Shown here: positions 32,956 through 46,900 of the stretch, piece after piece | How positions within the stretch are numbered: position 1 is the first letter of the stretch | Layout: every line of letters starts with the position of its first letter | Assembly: GCF_051014445.1 (NCBI RefSeq) | Contig: NC_135134.1 | Span: forward strand, 29,825,672-29,889,671 | Direction: 5' to 3' | Source of the DNA: Colletes latitarsis | Taxonomy: Eukaryota; Arthropoda; Insecta; Hymenoptera; Colletidae | Length of the DNA: 64,000 nt | Program-made: the position numbers and the translations under genes | The notes under the pieces: generated by a model | What the model was told of the DNA's origin: nothing | What the model saw: the letters and a program-made list of their open reading frames with translations, nothing else | The model's database searches: none

Positions 32956-35700
32956 ATGCCAGACCTAACTTGCGTTATCCTCTAAAATATTGATCGAAAG
33001 CAGGTTTAATTGACTGTTCCTGTGTGGTACCACATTACTACGTGATCCAATCCAGAAATAGCCCAGGATCTAGCCATGAAGTATGAGAAACATGCATGAG
33101 TATGAGCCTGACGAGGGCAAATCCTAGACCTAACCCAGACCTAACATGCGTTATCCTCTAAAATATTTATCAAGACCAGGTTTAATTGATTGTTTCTGTG
33201 TGGTCCCACATTACTACGTGATCCAAACCAGAAAAAAACCAGGATCCGTTCAACAAGTATGTGAAGAATGCGAATGTATGTGTCTGATGAGTGAAAATCC
33301 CAGGCCTAACCTAGACCTAACATGCGTTATCCTCAAAAATATTGATCGAAACCTGGTTTAATCGACTTCTTCAGTGTGGTACCACATTACTATGTGATCC
33401 AAACCAGAAAATAACCCAGGATCTGTTCAACGAGTATGTGAAGTCTGCGAAAGTATGAGTCTGATGAGTGCAAATCCCAGACCTATCCCAGACCTAACAT
33501 GCGTTATCCTCTAAACTATTGCCCCAAACCAGGTTTAATGGACTGTTTCAGTGTGGTACCACACTACTGCGTGATCCAAACCAGAAAAAACGCAGGATCT
33601 GTTCAACAAGTATGTGAACAACGCGAAAGTATGAGCCTGATGGGGGCAAATCCCAGACCTATCCCAGACCTAACTTGCGTTGTCCTCTAAGATATTGATG
33701 GAAACCAGGTTTGATTTACTGTTTCAGTGTTGCACTTCATTACTACGTGATGCAATCCAGAAAAAGCCCAGGATCTAGCCATCAAGTATGAGAAATATGC
33801 GAAAGAATGTGCCTGATGAGAGCAAATCCCAGACCTATCCTAGACCTAACATGAATTATTCTCTAAAATATTGATCGAAACCAGGTTTAATGGACTGTTT
33901 CAGTGTGGTCCCACATTACTACGTGATCCAAACCAGAAAAAACCCAGGATCCGTTAAACAAGTATGTGAAGAATGCGAAAGTATGAGTCTGATGAGTGAA
34001 AATCCCAGGCCTAACCTAGACCTAACATGCGTTATCCTCTAAAATATTGATCGAAGCCTGGTTTAATCGACTGTTTCAGTGTGGTACCACATTACTATGT
34101 GATCCAAACCAGAAAATAACCCAGGATCTGTTCAACGAGTATGTGAAGTGTACGAAAGTATGAGTCTGATGAGGTCAAATCCCAGACCTATCCCAGACCT
34201 AACATGAATTATTCTCTAAAATATTGATCGAAACCAGGTTTAATGGACTGTTTCAGTGTGTTCCCACATTACTACGTGATCCAAACCAGAAAAAACCCAG
34301 GATCAGTTCAACAAGTATGTGAAAAACGCGAAAGTATGAGCCTGATGAGGGCGAATACCAGACCTATCCCAGACCTAACTTGCGTTATCCTCTAAAATAT
34401 TGATCGAAACCAGGTTTAATTGACTGTTTCAGCGTGGTACCACATTACTACGTGATACAATCCAGAAATAGCCCAGGATCTAGCCATGAAGTATGAGAAA
34501 TATGCGAAAGTATGAGCCTGATGAGTGCAAATCCTAGACGTAATCCAGACCTAACATACGTTATCCTCTAAAATATTTATCAAGACCAGGTTTAATTGAT
34601 TGTTTCAGTATGGTACCACATTACTACGAGAACCAAACCAGAAAAAACCCAGGATCCGTTCAACAAGTATGTGAAGAATGCGAAAGTATGAGTCTGATGA
34701 GTGAATTCCCAGGGCTAACCTAGACCTATCATGCGTTATCCTCTAAAATATTGATCCAAACCAGGTTTAATGGACTGTTTCAGTGTGGTACCAATTTACT
34801 ACGTGATCCAAAGCAGAAAAAACCCTCGATCAGGTCAACATGGATGTTAAAACTGCGAAAGTATGACCCTGATGAGGACAAATCGCAGACCTAACCTAGA
34901 CCTAACATGAATTATTCTCTAAAATATTGATCGAAACCTGGTTTAATGGACTGTTTCAGTGTGGTACCACATTACTGCGTGATCCTATCCAGAAATAGCC
35001 CAGGATCCAGCCCTGAAGTATGAGAAATTTGCGAAAGTATGAGCCTGATGAGGGCAAATCCTAGACCTAACCCAGACCTAACATGCGTTATCCTCTAAAA
35101 TATTTATCAAGACCAGGTTTAATTGATTGTTTCAGTATGGTACCACATTACCACGTGATCCACACCAGAAAAAACCCAAGATCCGTTCAACAAGTATGTG
35201 AAGAATGCGAAAGTATGACACTGATGAGGGCAAATCACAGACCTATACCAGACCTAACTAGCGTTGTCCTCTAAAATATTGATGGAAACCAGGTTTCATT
35301 GACTGTTTCAGTGTGGTACTACATTACTACGTGATGCAATCCTGAAAAAGCCCCAGGATCAAGCCATCAAGTATAAGAAATATGCGAAAGAATGAGCCTG
35401 ATGAGAGCAAATCCCAGACCTAACCTAGACCTAACATGAATTATTCTCTAAGATATTGATCGAAACCAGGTTTAATGGACTGTTTCAGTGTGGTACCACA
35501 TTACTACGTGATGCAAACCTGAAAAAACGCAGGATCTGTTCAACAAGTATGTGAAGAATGCGAAAGTATGAGTCTGATGAGTGAAAATCCCAGGCCTAAC
35601 CTAGACCTAACATGCGTTATCCTCAATAATATTGATCGAAACCAGGTTTAATTGACTGTTTCAGTGTGGTACCACATTACTGCGTGATCCAAACCAAAAA
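32956..35700. repeat. 176-bp satellite array, third block (end of domain 1)
   Basis: Starts with the right target duplication of element 3 (32956-32969). Monomers are of the domain 1 type (AAACCAGGTTTAATGGACTG, GTTCAACAAGTATGTG arms), less homogeneous than the 10-20 kb part. The change to domain 2 is placed near 35.7 kb, where AAGCCCAGAATCTGGCC and then GATCGTGACCAGGTTTAGTC become the rule. No gene seen. Confidence 0.9.
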
Positions 35701-38700
35701 AAGCCCAGAATCTGGCCATCAAGTATGAGAAACATACGAAAGCATGAGCCTGATGAGGGCAAATCCTAGACCCAACTCAGACTTAACATGTGTTATCCTC
35801 AAAAATATTGATCGAGACCAGGTTTAATTTGACTGTTTCAGTGTGGTACCACATAACTACGTGATCCAAACCAGTGAAAGCCCAGGATCTGGCCTACAAG
35901 CATGAGAAATATGCGAAAGTATGAGGATGATGAGAGCAAATCCCAGACCTAACCTAGACCTAACATGCGTTATCCTCTAAAATATTGATCGTGACCAGGT
36001 TTAGTCGACTGTTTCAGTGTGGTACCACATTACTACGTGATCCAAAGCAGAAAAAGGCCAGCATCTCGCCATCAAGTATGAGAAATATGCGAAAGTATGA
36101 GCCTGATGAGGGAAAATCCCAGACCTAATCCAGACCCAACATGTGTTATCCTCTAAAATATTGATCGAAACCAGTTTTAATGGACTGTTTCAGTATGATA
36201 CCACATTACCACGTGATCCAAACCAGAAAAAGCCCTGGATCTGGCCAAAAAGTATGCGGAAAATGTGAATGTATAAGCCTGATGAGAGCAAATCCCAGAC
36301 CTAACCTAGACCTAACATGCATTATCCTCTAAAATATTGATCGTGACCAGGTTTAGTCGACTGTTTCAGTGTGGTACCACATTCCTACGTGATCCAAACC
36401 AGAACAAGCCCAGAATCTGGCCATCAAGTATGAGAAACATGCGAAAGTATGATCCTGATGAGAGCAAATCCCAGACCTAACCTAGACCTAACATGAGTTA
36501 TCCTTTGAAATGTTGACCCAGACTAGGTTTAATTGACTGTTTCAGTGTGGCACCACATTACCACGTGATCCAAACCAGGAAAAGCCCTGAATCTGGCCAT
36601 CAAGTATGTGAAATATGCGAAAGTATGAGCATGATGAGAGCAAATCCCAGACCTAACCCAGACCTAACATGCGTTATCCTCTAAAATATTGATCGTGACC
36701 AGGTTTAGTCGACTGTTTCAGTGTGGTACCACATTACTACGTGATCCAAACCAGAAAAAGCGCAGGATCTGGCCAACAAGTACGAGAAATATGCAAAAGT
36801 ATGAGCCTGATGAGAGCAAATCCCAGACCTAACCTAGACCTAACATGCGTTATCCTCTAAAATATTGACCGAGAGCAGGTTTAGTCGAATGTTTCAGTGT
36901 GGTACCACATTACTACGTGATCCAAAGCAGAAAAAGGCCAGGATCTGGCCATCAAGTATGAGAAATATGCGAAAGTATGAGCCTGATGACGAAAAATCCC
37001 AGACCTAATCCAGACCTAACATGCGTTATCCTCTAAAATATCGATCGAAACAAGTTTTAATCGACTGTTTCACTGTGGTACCACACTACTATGTGATCCA
37101 TACCAGAAAAAACCCAGGATCTGTTCAAGAAGTATGTGAAGAATGCGAAAGTATGAGACTGATGAGGGCAAATCCCATACCTAATCCAGACCTAACATGC
37201 ATTATCCACTAAAATATTGATCGTGACCAGGCTTAGTCGACTGTTTCGGTGTGGTACCACATTACTACGTGATCCAATCCAGAAAAAGCTCAGAATCTGG
37301 CCATCAAGTAAGAGATATATGCGAAAGTATGAGCCTGATGAGGGCAAATCCCAGACCTAATCGAGACCTAACATGCGTTATCCTCTAAAATATTGATCGA
37401 GACCAGGTTTAGTCGACTGTTTCAGTGTGGTACCACATTACTACGTGATCCATGCCAAAAAAAGCCCAGAATCTGGCCATCAAGTATGAGAAATATGCGA
37501 AAGTATGAGCCTGATGAGTGCAAATGCCAGACCTAACATAGACCCAATATGCGTTATCCTCTAAAATACTGATCGAAACAAGGTTTAATGGACTGTTTCA
37601 GTGCGGTACCACATTACTGCGTGATCCAAACCAAAAAAGCCCAGAATCTGGCCATCAAGTATGACAAATATGCGAAAGTATGAGCCTGATGAGTGCAAAT
37701 GCCAGAACTAACCTAGACCTAACATGTGTTATCCTCTAAAATATTGATCGAGACCAGGTTTAGTTGACTGTTTCAGTGTAGTACCACATTACTACGTGAT
37801 CCATACCAGAAAAAGCCCAGGATCTGGACATCAAGTATGAGAAATATGCGAAAGTATGAGCCTGATGAATGCAAATCTCAAACCTAACATAGACCTAACA
37901 TGCATTATCCTCTAAAATATTGATCGTGACCAGGTTTAATCGACTGTTTCAGTGTGGTACCACATTACTACGTGATCCAATCCAGAGAGAGTCCAGAATC
38001 TGGCCATCAAGTATGAGAAATATGCGAAAGTATGACCCTGATGAGGGAAAATCCCAGACCTAATCCAGACCTAACATGCGTTATACGCTAAAATATCGAT
38101 CGAAACAATGTTTAATCGACTGTTTCAGTGTGGTACCACACTGCTATGTGATCCATACCAGAAAAAACCCAGGATCTGTTCAAGAAGTATGTGAAGAATG
38201 CGAAAGTATGAGGCCGATGAGGGCAAATCCCATACCTAACCTAGACCTAACATGCATTATCCTCTAAAATTTTGATCGAAACCAGGTTTAATGGACTGTT
38301 TCAGTGTGGTACCACATTTCTACGTGATCCAAACCAGAAAAAGCCCAGAATCTGGCCATCAAGTATGAGAAATATTCGAAAGTATGAGCATGATGAGAGC
38401 AAATCCCAGACCTAACCCAGACCTAACATGCGTTATCCTCTAAAATATTGATCGTGACCAGGTTTAGTCGACTGTTTCAGTGTGGTACCACATTACTACG
38501 TGATCCAAACCAGAAAAAGCGCAGGATCTGGCCAACAAGTACGAGAAATATGCAAAAGTATGAGCCTGATGAGAGCAAATCCCAGACCTAACCTAGACCT
38601 AACATGCGTTATCCTCTAAAATATTGACCGAGAGCAGGTTTAGTCGAATGTTTCAGTGTGGTACCACATTACTACGTGATCCAAAGCAGAAAAAGGCCAG

Positions 38701-41700
38701 GATCTGGCCATCAAGTATGAGAAATATGCGAAAGTATGAGCCTGATGACGAAAAATCCCAGACCTAATCCAGACCTAACATGCGTTATCCTCTAAAATAT
38801 CGATCGAAACAAGTTTTAATCGACTGTTTCACTGTGGTACCACACTACTATGTGATCCATACCAGAAAAAACCCAGGATCTGTTCAAGAAGTATGTGAAG
38901 AATGCGAAAGTATGAGACTGATGAGGGCAAATCCCATACCTAATCCAGACCTAACATGCATTATCCACTAAAATATTGATCGTGACCAGGCTTAGTCGAC
39001 TGTTTCGGTGTGGTACCACATTACTACGTGATCCAATCCAGAAAAAGCTCAGAATCTGGCCATCAAGTAAGAGATATATGCGAAAGTATGAGCCTGATGA
39101 GGGCAAATCCCAGACCTAATCGAGACCTAACATGCGTTATCCTCTAAAATATTGTTCGAGACCAGGTTTAGTCAGCTGTTTCTGTGTGGTACCATATTAC
39201 TACGTGGTCCATACCAGAAAAAGCCCAGGATCTGGCCATCAAGTATGAGAAATATCCGAAAGTATGAACCTGATGAGAGCAAATCCCAGACCTAACCTAG
39301 ACCTAACATGCGTTATCCTCTAAAATATTGACCGAGACCAGGTTTAGTCGAATGTTTCGGTGTGGTACCACATTACTACGTGATCCAATCCAGAAAAAGC
39401 CCAGAATCTGGCCATCAAGTAAGAGATATATGCGAAAGTATGAGCCTGATGAGGGCAAATCCCAGACCTAATCGAGACCTAACATGCGTTATCCTCTAAA
39501 ATATTGACCGAGACCAGGTTTAGTCGACTGTTTCAGTGTGGTACCATATTACTACGTGGTCCATACCAGAAAAAGCCCAGGATCTGGCCATCAAGTATGA
39601 GAAATATCCGAAAGTATGAACCTGATGAGAGCAAATCCCAGACCTTAAATAGACCTAACATGCGTTATCCTCTAAAATATTGATCGAAACCAGGTTTAAC
39701 GGTCTGCTTCAGTGTGGTACCACATTACTACGTGGTCCATACCAGAAAAAGCCCAGAATCTGGCCATCAAGTTTGAGAAATATGCGAAAGTATGAGCCTG
39801 ATGAGAGCAAAATCCCAGACCTAACCTAGACCTAACATGCGTTATCCTCTAAAATATCGATCGAAACCAGGTTTAATCGACTGTTTCAGTGTGGTACCAC
39901 ATTAATGTGTGATCCAAACCAGTGAAAGCCCAGGATCTGGCCAACAAGCATGAGAAATATGCGAAAGTATGAGCATGATGAGAGCAAATCCCAGACCTAA
40001 CCTAGACCTAACATGCGTTATCCTCTAAAATATTGATCGTGACCAGGTTTAGTCGACTGTTTCAGTGTGGTGCCACATTACTACGTGATCCAAACCAGAA
40101 AGGCGCAGGATCTGGCCAACAAGTACGACAAATATGCAAAAGTATGAGCCTGATGAGAGCAAATCCCAGACCTAACCTAGACCAAACATGCGTTATCCTC
40201 TAAAATATTGACCGAGACCAGGTTTAGTCGAATGTTTCAGTGTGGTACCACATTACTACGTGATCCAAGGCAGAAAAAGGCCAGGATCTGGCCATCAAGT
40301 ATGAGTAATATGCGAAAGTATGAGCCTGATGAGGGAAAATCCCAGACCTAATCCAGACCTAACATGCGTTATCCTCTAAAATATCGATCGAAACAAGTTT
40401 TAATCGACTGTTTCAGTGTGGTACCACACTACTATGTGATCCATACCAGAAAAAACCCAGGATCTGTTCAAGAAGTATGTGAAGAATGCGAAAGTATGAG
40501 GCCGATGAGGGCAAATCCCATACCTAACCTAGACCTAACATGCGTTATCCTCTAAAATACTGATCGAAACAAGGTTTAATGGACTGTTTCAGTGCGGTAC
40601 CACATTACTGCGTGATCCAAACCAAAAAAGCCCAGAATCTGGCCATCAAGTATGACAAATATGCGAAAGTATGAGCCTGATGAGTGCAAATGCCAGAACT
40701 AACCTAGACCTAACATGTGTTATCCTCTAAAATATTGATCGAGACCAGGTTTAGTTGACTGTCTCAGTGTAGTACCACATTACTACGTGATCCATACCAG
40801 AAAAAGCCCAGGATCTGGACATCAAGTATGAGAAATATGCGAAAGTATGAGCCTGATGAATGCAAATCACAAACCTAACATAGACCTAACATGCATTATC
40901 CTCTAAAATATTGATCGTGACCAGGTTTAATCGACTGTTTCAATGTGGTACCACATTACTACGTGATCCAATCCAGAGAGAGCCCAGAATCTGGCCATCA
41001 AGTATGAGAAATATGCGAAAGTATGACCCTGATGAGGGAAAATCCCAGACCTAATCCAGACCTAACATGCGTTATACGCTAAAATATCGATCGAAACAAT
41101 GTTTAATCGACTGTTTCAGTGTGGTACCACACTGCTATGTGATCCATACCAGAAAAAACCCAGGATCTGTTCAAGAAGTATGTGAAGAATGCGAAAGTAT
41201 GAGGCCGATGAGGGCAAATCCCATACCTAACCTAGACCTAACATGCATTATCCTCTAAAATTTTGATCGAAACCAGGTTTAATGGACTGTTTCAGTGTGG
41301 TACCACATTTCTACGTGATCCAAATCAGAAAAAGCCCAGAATCTGGCCATCAAGTATGAGAAATATGCGAAAGTATGAGCCTGATGAGTGCAAATCCCAG
41401 AAATAACCTAGACCTAACCTGCGTTATCTTCAAAAATATTGATCGAAACCAGGTTTAATCGACTGTTTCAGTGTGGTATCGCATTACTACGTGATCGAAA
41501 CCAAAAAAGGCCCAGAATCTGGCCATCAAGTATGAGAAATATGCGAAAGTATGAGCCTGATGAGAGCAAATCCCGGACCTAAGATAGACCCAACATGCGT
41601 TAACCTCTAAAATATTGATCGAAACCAGGTTTAATGGACTGTTTCAGTTTGGTACCACATTGCTACGTGATCCAAACCAGAAAAAACCCGGGTTCTGTTC

Positions 41701-43950
41701 AACAAGTATGTGAAGAATGCGAAAGTATGTTCCTGATGAGTGCAAATTCAAGGTCTAACGTAGACCTAACATGTGTTATCCTCTAAAATATTGATCGAAA
41801 CCGGGTTTAATGGTCTGTTTCAGTGCGGTATCACATTACTGCGTGATCCAAACCAAAAAAAGTCCAGAATCTGGCCATCAAGTATGAGAAACATGCGAAA
41901 GTATGAGCCTGATGAGTGCAATCCCACACCTAAGCTAGACCTAACATGTGTTATCCGCTGAAATATTGATCGAGACCAGGTTTAATTTGACTGTTTCAGT
42001 GTGGTACCACATAACTACCTGATCCAAACCAATGAAAGCCCAGGATCTGGCCAACGAGAATGAGAAATATGCGAAAGTATGAGCCTGATGAGGGCAAATC
42101 CCAGACCTAATCCAGACCTAACATGCGTTATCCTCCAAAATATTCATCGAAAACAGGTTTAATTGACTGTTTCAGTGTGGTACCACATTACTAAGTGATC
42201 CAAACCAGAAAAAGCCAAGGATCTGGCCATCAAGTATGAGAAATATGCGAAAGTAAGAGCCTGATGAGAGCAAATCCCAGACCTAACCTAGACCTAACAT
42301 GAGTTATCCTTTGAAATGTTGACCCAGACTAGGTTTAATTAACTGTATCAGTGTGGTACCACATTACCACGTGATCCAAACCAGAAAATACCCAGGATCT
42401 GTTCAACAGGTATGTGAAGAATGCGAAAGTGTGAGCCTGATGAGGGCAAATCCCAGACCTAACCTAGACCTAACATGGGTTATCCTTTAAAATGTTGACC
42501 CAGACTAGGTTTAATTGACTGTTTCAGTGTGGTACCACATAACTACCTGATCCAAACCAGTGAAAGCCCAGGATCTGGCCAACGAGAATGAGAAATATGC
42601 GAAAGTATGAGCCTGATGTGGGCAAATCCCATACCTAACCTAGACCTAACATGCATTATCCTCTAAAATATTGATCGTGACCAGGCTCAGTCGACTGTTT
42701 TTGTGTGGTACCACATTACTACGTGATCCAAACCAGAAAAAACCCGGGTTCTGTTCAACAAGTATGTGAAGAATGCCAAAGTATGACCCTGATGAGTGCA
42801 AATCCAAGGTCTAACCTAGACCTAACATGTGTTATCCTCTAAAATATTGATCGTGACCAGGTTTAGTCGACTGTTTCAGTATGGTACCACATTACTACGT
42901 GATCCAAAGCAGAAAAAGGCCAGGATCTCGCCATCAAGTATGAGAAATATGCGAAAGTATGAGCCTGATGAGAGCAAATGCCAGACCTAACGTAGACCTA
43001 ACATGAGTCATCCTTTGAAATGATGACCCAGACTAGGTTTAATTGACTGTTTCAGTGTGGTACCACATTACCACGTGATCCAATCCAGAAAGAGCCCAGA
43101 ATCTGGCCATCAAGTAAGAGATATATGCGAAAGTATGAGCCTGATGAGTGCAAATCCCAGACCTAACCTAGACCTAACATGCGTTATCCTCTAAAATATT
43201 AATCGAAACCAGGTTTAATGGCCTGTTTCAGTGTGGTACCACATTACTGCGTGATCCAAACCAAAAAAAGCCCAGAATCTGGCCATCAAGTATGAGAAAC
43301 ATACGAAAGCATGAGCCTGATGAGGGCAAATCCTAGACCCAACTCAGACTTAACATGTGTTATCCTCAAAAATATTGATCGAGACCAGGTTTAATTTGAC
43401 TGTTTCAGTGTGGTACCACATAACTACGTGATCCAAACCAGTGAAAGCCCAGGATCTGGCCTACAAGCATGAGAAATATGCGAAAGTATGAGGATGATGA
43501 GAGCAAATCCCAGACCTAACCTAGACCTAACATGCGTTATCCTCTAAAATATTGATCGTGACCAGGTTTAGTCGACTGTTTCAGTGTGGTACCACATTAC
43601 TACGTGATCCAAAGCAGAAAAAGGCCAGCATCTCGCCATCAAGTATGAGAAATATGCGAAAGTATGAGCCTGATGAGGGAAAATCCCAGACCTAATCCAG
43701 ACCCAACATGTGTTATCCTCTAAAATATTGATCGAAACCAGTTTTAATGGACTGTTTCAGTATGATACCACATTACCACGTGATCCAAACCAGAAAAAGC
43801 CCTGGATCTGGCCAAAAAGTATGCGGAAAATGTGAATGTATAAGCCTGATGAGAGCAAATCCCAGACCTAACCTAGACCTAACATGCATTATCCTCTAAA
43901 ATATTGATCGTGACCAGGTTTAGTCGACTGTTTCAGTGTGGTACCACATT
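35650..43950. repeat. Higher-order duplication, offset 7568 bp (43 monomers)
   Basis: About 0.7 kb at 35.65-36.38 kb recurs at 43.22-43.95 kb with the same private variants: AAACATACGAAAGCATGAG, CCCAACTCAGACTTAACATG and GTATGCGGAAAATGTGAATG. Seen by direct comparison; exact end points were not computed. Confidence 0.8.
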
Positions 43951-46900
43951 ACTACGTGATCCAAACCAGAAAAAGCGCAGGATCTGGCCAACAAGTACGA
44001 GAAATATGCAAAAGTATGAGCCTGATGAGAGCAAATCCCAGACCTAACCTAGACCTAACATGCGTTATCCTCTAAAATATTGACCGAGAGCAGGTTTAGT
44101 CGAATGTTTCAGTGTGGTACCACATTACTACGTGATCCAAAGCAGAAAAAGGCCAGGATCTGGCCATCAAGTATGAGAAATATGCGAAAGTATGAGCCTG
44201 ATGACGAAAAATCCCAGACCTAATCCAGACCTAACATGCGTTATCCTCTAAAATATTGATCGAGACCAGGTTTAGTCGACTGTTTCAGTGTGGTACCACA
44301 TTACTACGTGATCCATGCCAAAAAAAGCCCAGAATCTGGCCATCAAGTATGAGAAATATGCGAAAGTATGAGCCTGATGAGTGCAAATGCCAGACCTAAC
44401 ATAGACCCAATATGCGTTATCCTCTAAAATACTGATCGAAACAAGGTTTAATGGACTGTTCCAGTGCGGTACCACATTACTGCGTGATCCAAACCAAAAA
44501 AGCCCAGAATCTGGCCATCAAGTATGACAAATATGCGAAAGTATGAGCCTGATGAGTGCAAATGCCAGAACTAACCTAGACCTAACATGTGTTATCCTCT
44601 AAAATATTGATCGAGACCAGGTTTAGTTGACTGTTTCAGTGTAGTACCACATTACTACGTGATCCATACCAGAAAAAGCCCAGGATCTGGACATCAAGTA
44701 TGAGAAATATGCGAAAGTATGAGCCTGATGAATGCAAATCTCAAACCTAACATAGACCTAACATGCATTATCCTCTAAAATATTGATCGTGACCAGGTTT
44801 AATCGACTGTTTCAGTGTGGTACCACATTACTACGTGATCCAATCCAGAGAGAGCCCAGAATCTGGCCATCAAGTATGAGAAATATGCGAAAGTATGACC
44901 CTGATGAGGGAAAATCCCAGACCTAATCCAGACCTAACATGCGTTATACGCTAAAATATCGATCGAAACAATGTTTAATCGACTGTTTCAGTGTGGTACC
45001 ACACTGCTATGTGATCCATACCAGAAAAAACCCAGGATCTGTTCAAGAAGTATGTGAAGAATGCGAAAGTATGAGGCCGATGAGGGCAAATCCCATACCT
45101 AACCTAGACCTAACATGCATTATCCTCTAAAATTTTGATCGAAACCAGGTTTAATGGACTGTTTCAGTGTGGTACCACATTTCTACGTGATCCAAACCAG
45201 AAAAAGCCCAGAATCTGGCCATCAAGTATGAGAAATATTCGAAAGTATGAGCATGATGAGAGCAAATCCCAGACCTAACCCAGACCTAACATGCGTTATC
45301 CTCTAAAATATTGATCGTGACCAGGTTTAGTCGACTGTTTCAGTGTGGTACCACATTACTACGTGATCCAAACCAGAAAAAGCGCAGGATCTGGCCAACA
45401 AGTACGAGAAATATGCAAAAGTATGAGCCTGATGAGAGCAAATCCCAGACCTAACCTAGACCTAACATGCGTTATCCTCTAAAATATTGACCGAGAGCAG
45501 GTTTAGTCGAATGTTTCAGTGTGGTACCACATTACTACGTGATCCAAAGCAGAAAAAGGCCAGGATCTGGCCATCAAGTATGAGAAATATGCGAAAGTAT
45601 GAGCCTGATGACGAAAAATCCCAGACCTAATCCAGACCTAACATGCGTTATCCTCTAAAATATCGATCGAAACAAGTTTTAATCGACTGTTTCACTGTGG
45701 TACCACACTACTATGTGATCCATACCAGAAAAAACCCAGGATCTGTTCAAGAAGTATGTGAAGAATGCGAAAGTATGAGACTGATGAGGGCAAATCCCAT
45801 ACCTAATCCAGACCTAACATGCATTATCCACTAAAATATTGATCGTGACCAGGCTTAGTCGACTGTTTCGGTGTGGTACCACATTACTACGTGATCCAAT
45901 CCAGAAAAAGCTCAGAATCTGGCCATCAAGTAAGAGATATATGCGAAAGTATGAGCCTGATGAGGGCAAATCCCAGACCTAATCGAGACCTAACATGCGT
46001 TATCCTCTAAAATATTGTTCGAGACCAGGTTTAGTCAGCTGTTTCTGTGTGGTACCATATTACTACGTGGTCCATACCAGAAAAAGCCCAGGATCTGGCC
46101 ATCAAGTATGAGAAATATCCGAAAGTATGAACCTGATGAGAGCAAATCCCAGACCTAACCTAGACCTAACATGCGTTATCCTCTAAAATATTGACCGAGA
46201 CCAGGTTTAGTCGAATGTTTCGGTGTGGTACCACATTACTACGTGATCCAATCCAGAAAAAGCCCAGAATCTGGCCATCAAGTAAGAGATATATGCGAAA
46301 GTATGAGCCTGATGAGGGCAAATCCCAGACCTAATCGAGACCTCACATGCGTTATCCTCTAAAATATTGACCGAGACCAGGTTTAGTCGACTGTTTCAGT
46401 GTGGTACCATATTACTACGTGGTCCATACCAGAAAAAGCCCAGGATCTGGCCATCAAGTATGAGAAATATCCGAAAGTATGAACCTGATGAGAGCAAATC
46501 CCAGACCTTAAATAGACCTAACATGCGTTATCCTCTAAAATATTGATCGAAACCAGGTTTAACGGTCTGCTTCAGTGTGGTACCACATTACTACGTGGTC
46601 CATACCAGAAAAAGCCCAGAATCTGGCCATCAAGTTTGAGAAATATGCGAAAGTATGAGCCTGATGAGAGCAAAATCCCAGACCTAACCTAGACCTAACA
46701 TGCGTTATCCTCTAAAATATCGATCGAAACCAGGTTTAATCGACTGTTTCAGTGTGGTACCACATTAATGTGTGATCCAAACCAGTGAAAGCCCAGGATC
46801 TGGCCAACAAGCATGAGAAATATGCGAAAGTATGAGCATGATGAGAGCAAATCCCAGACCTAACCTAGACCTAACATGCGTTATCCTCTAAAATATTGAT

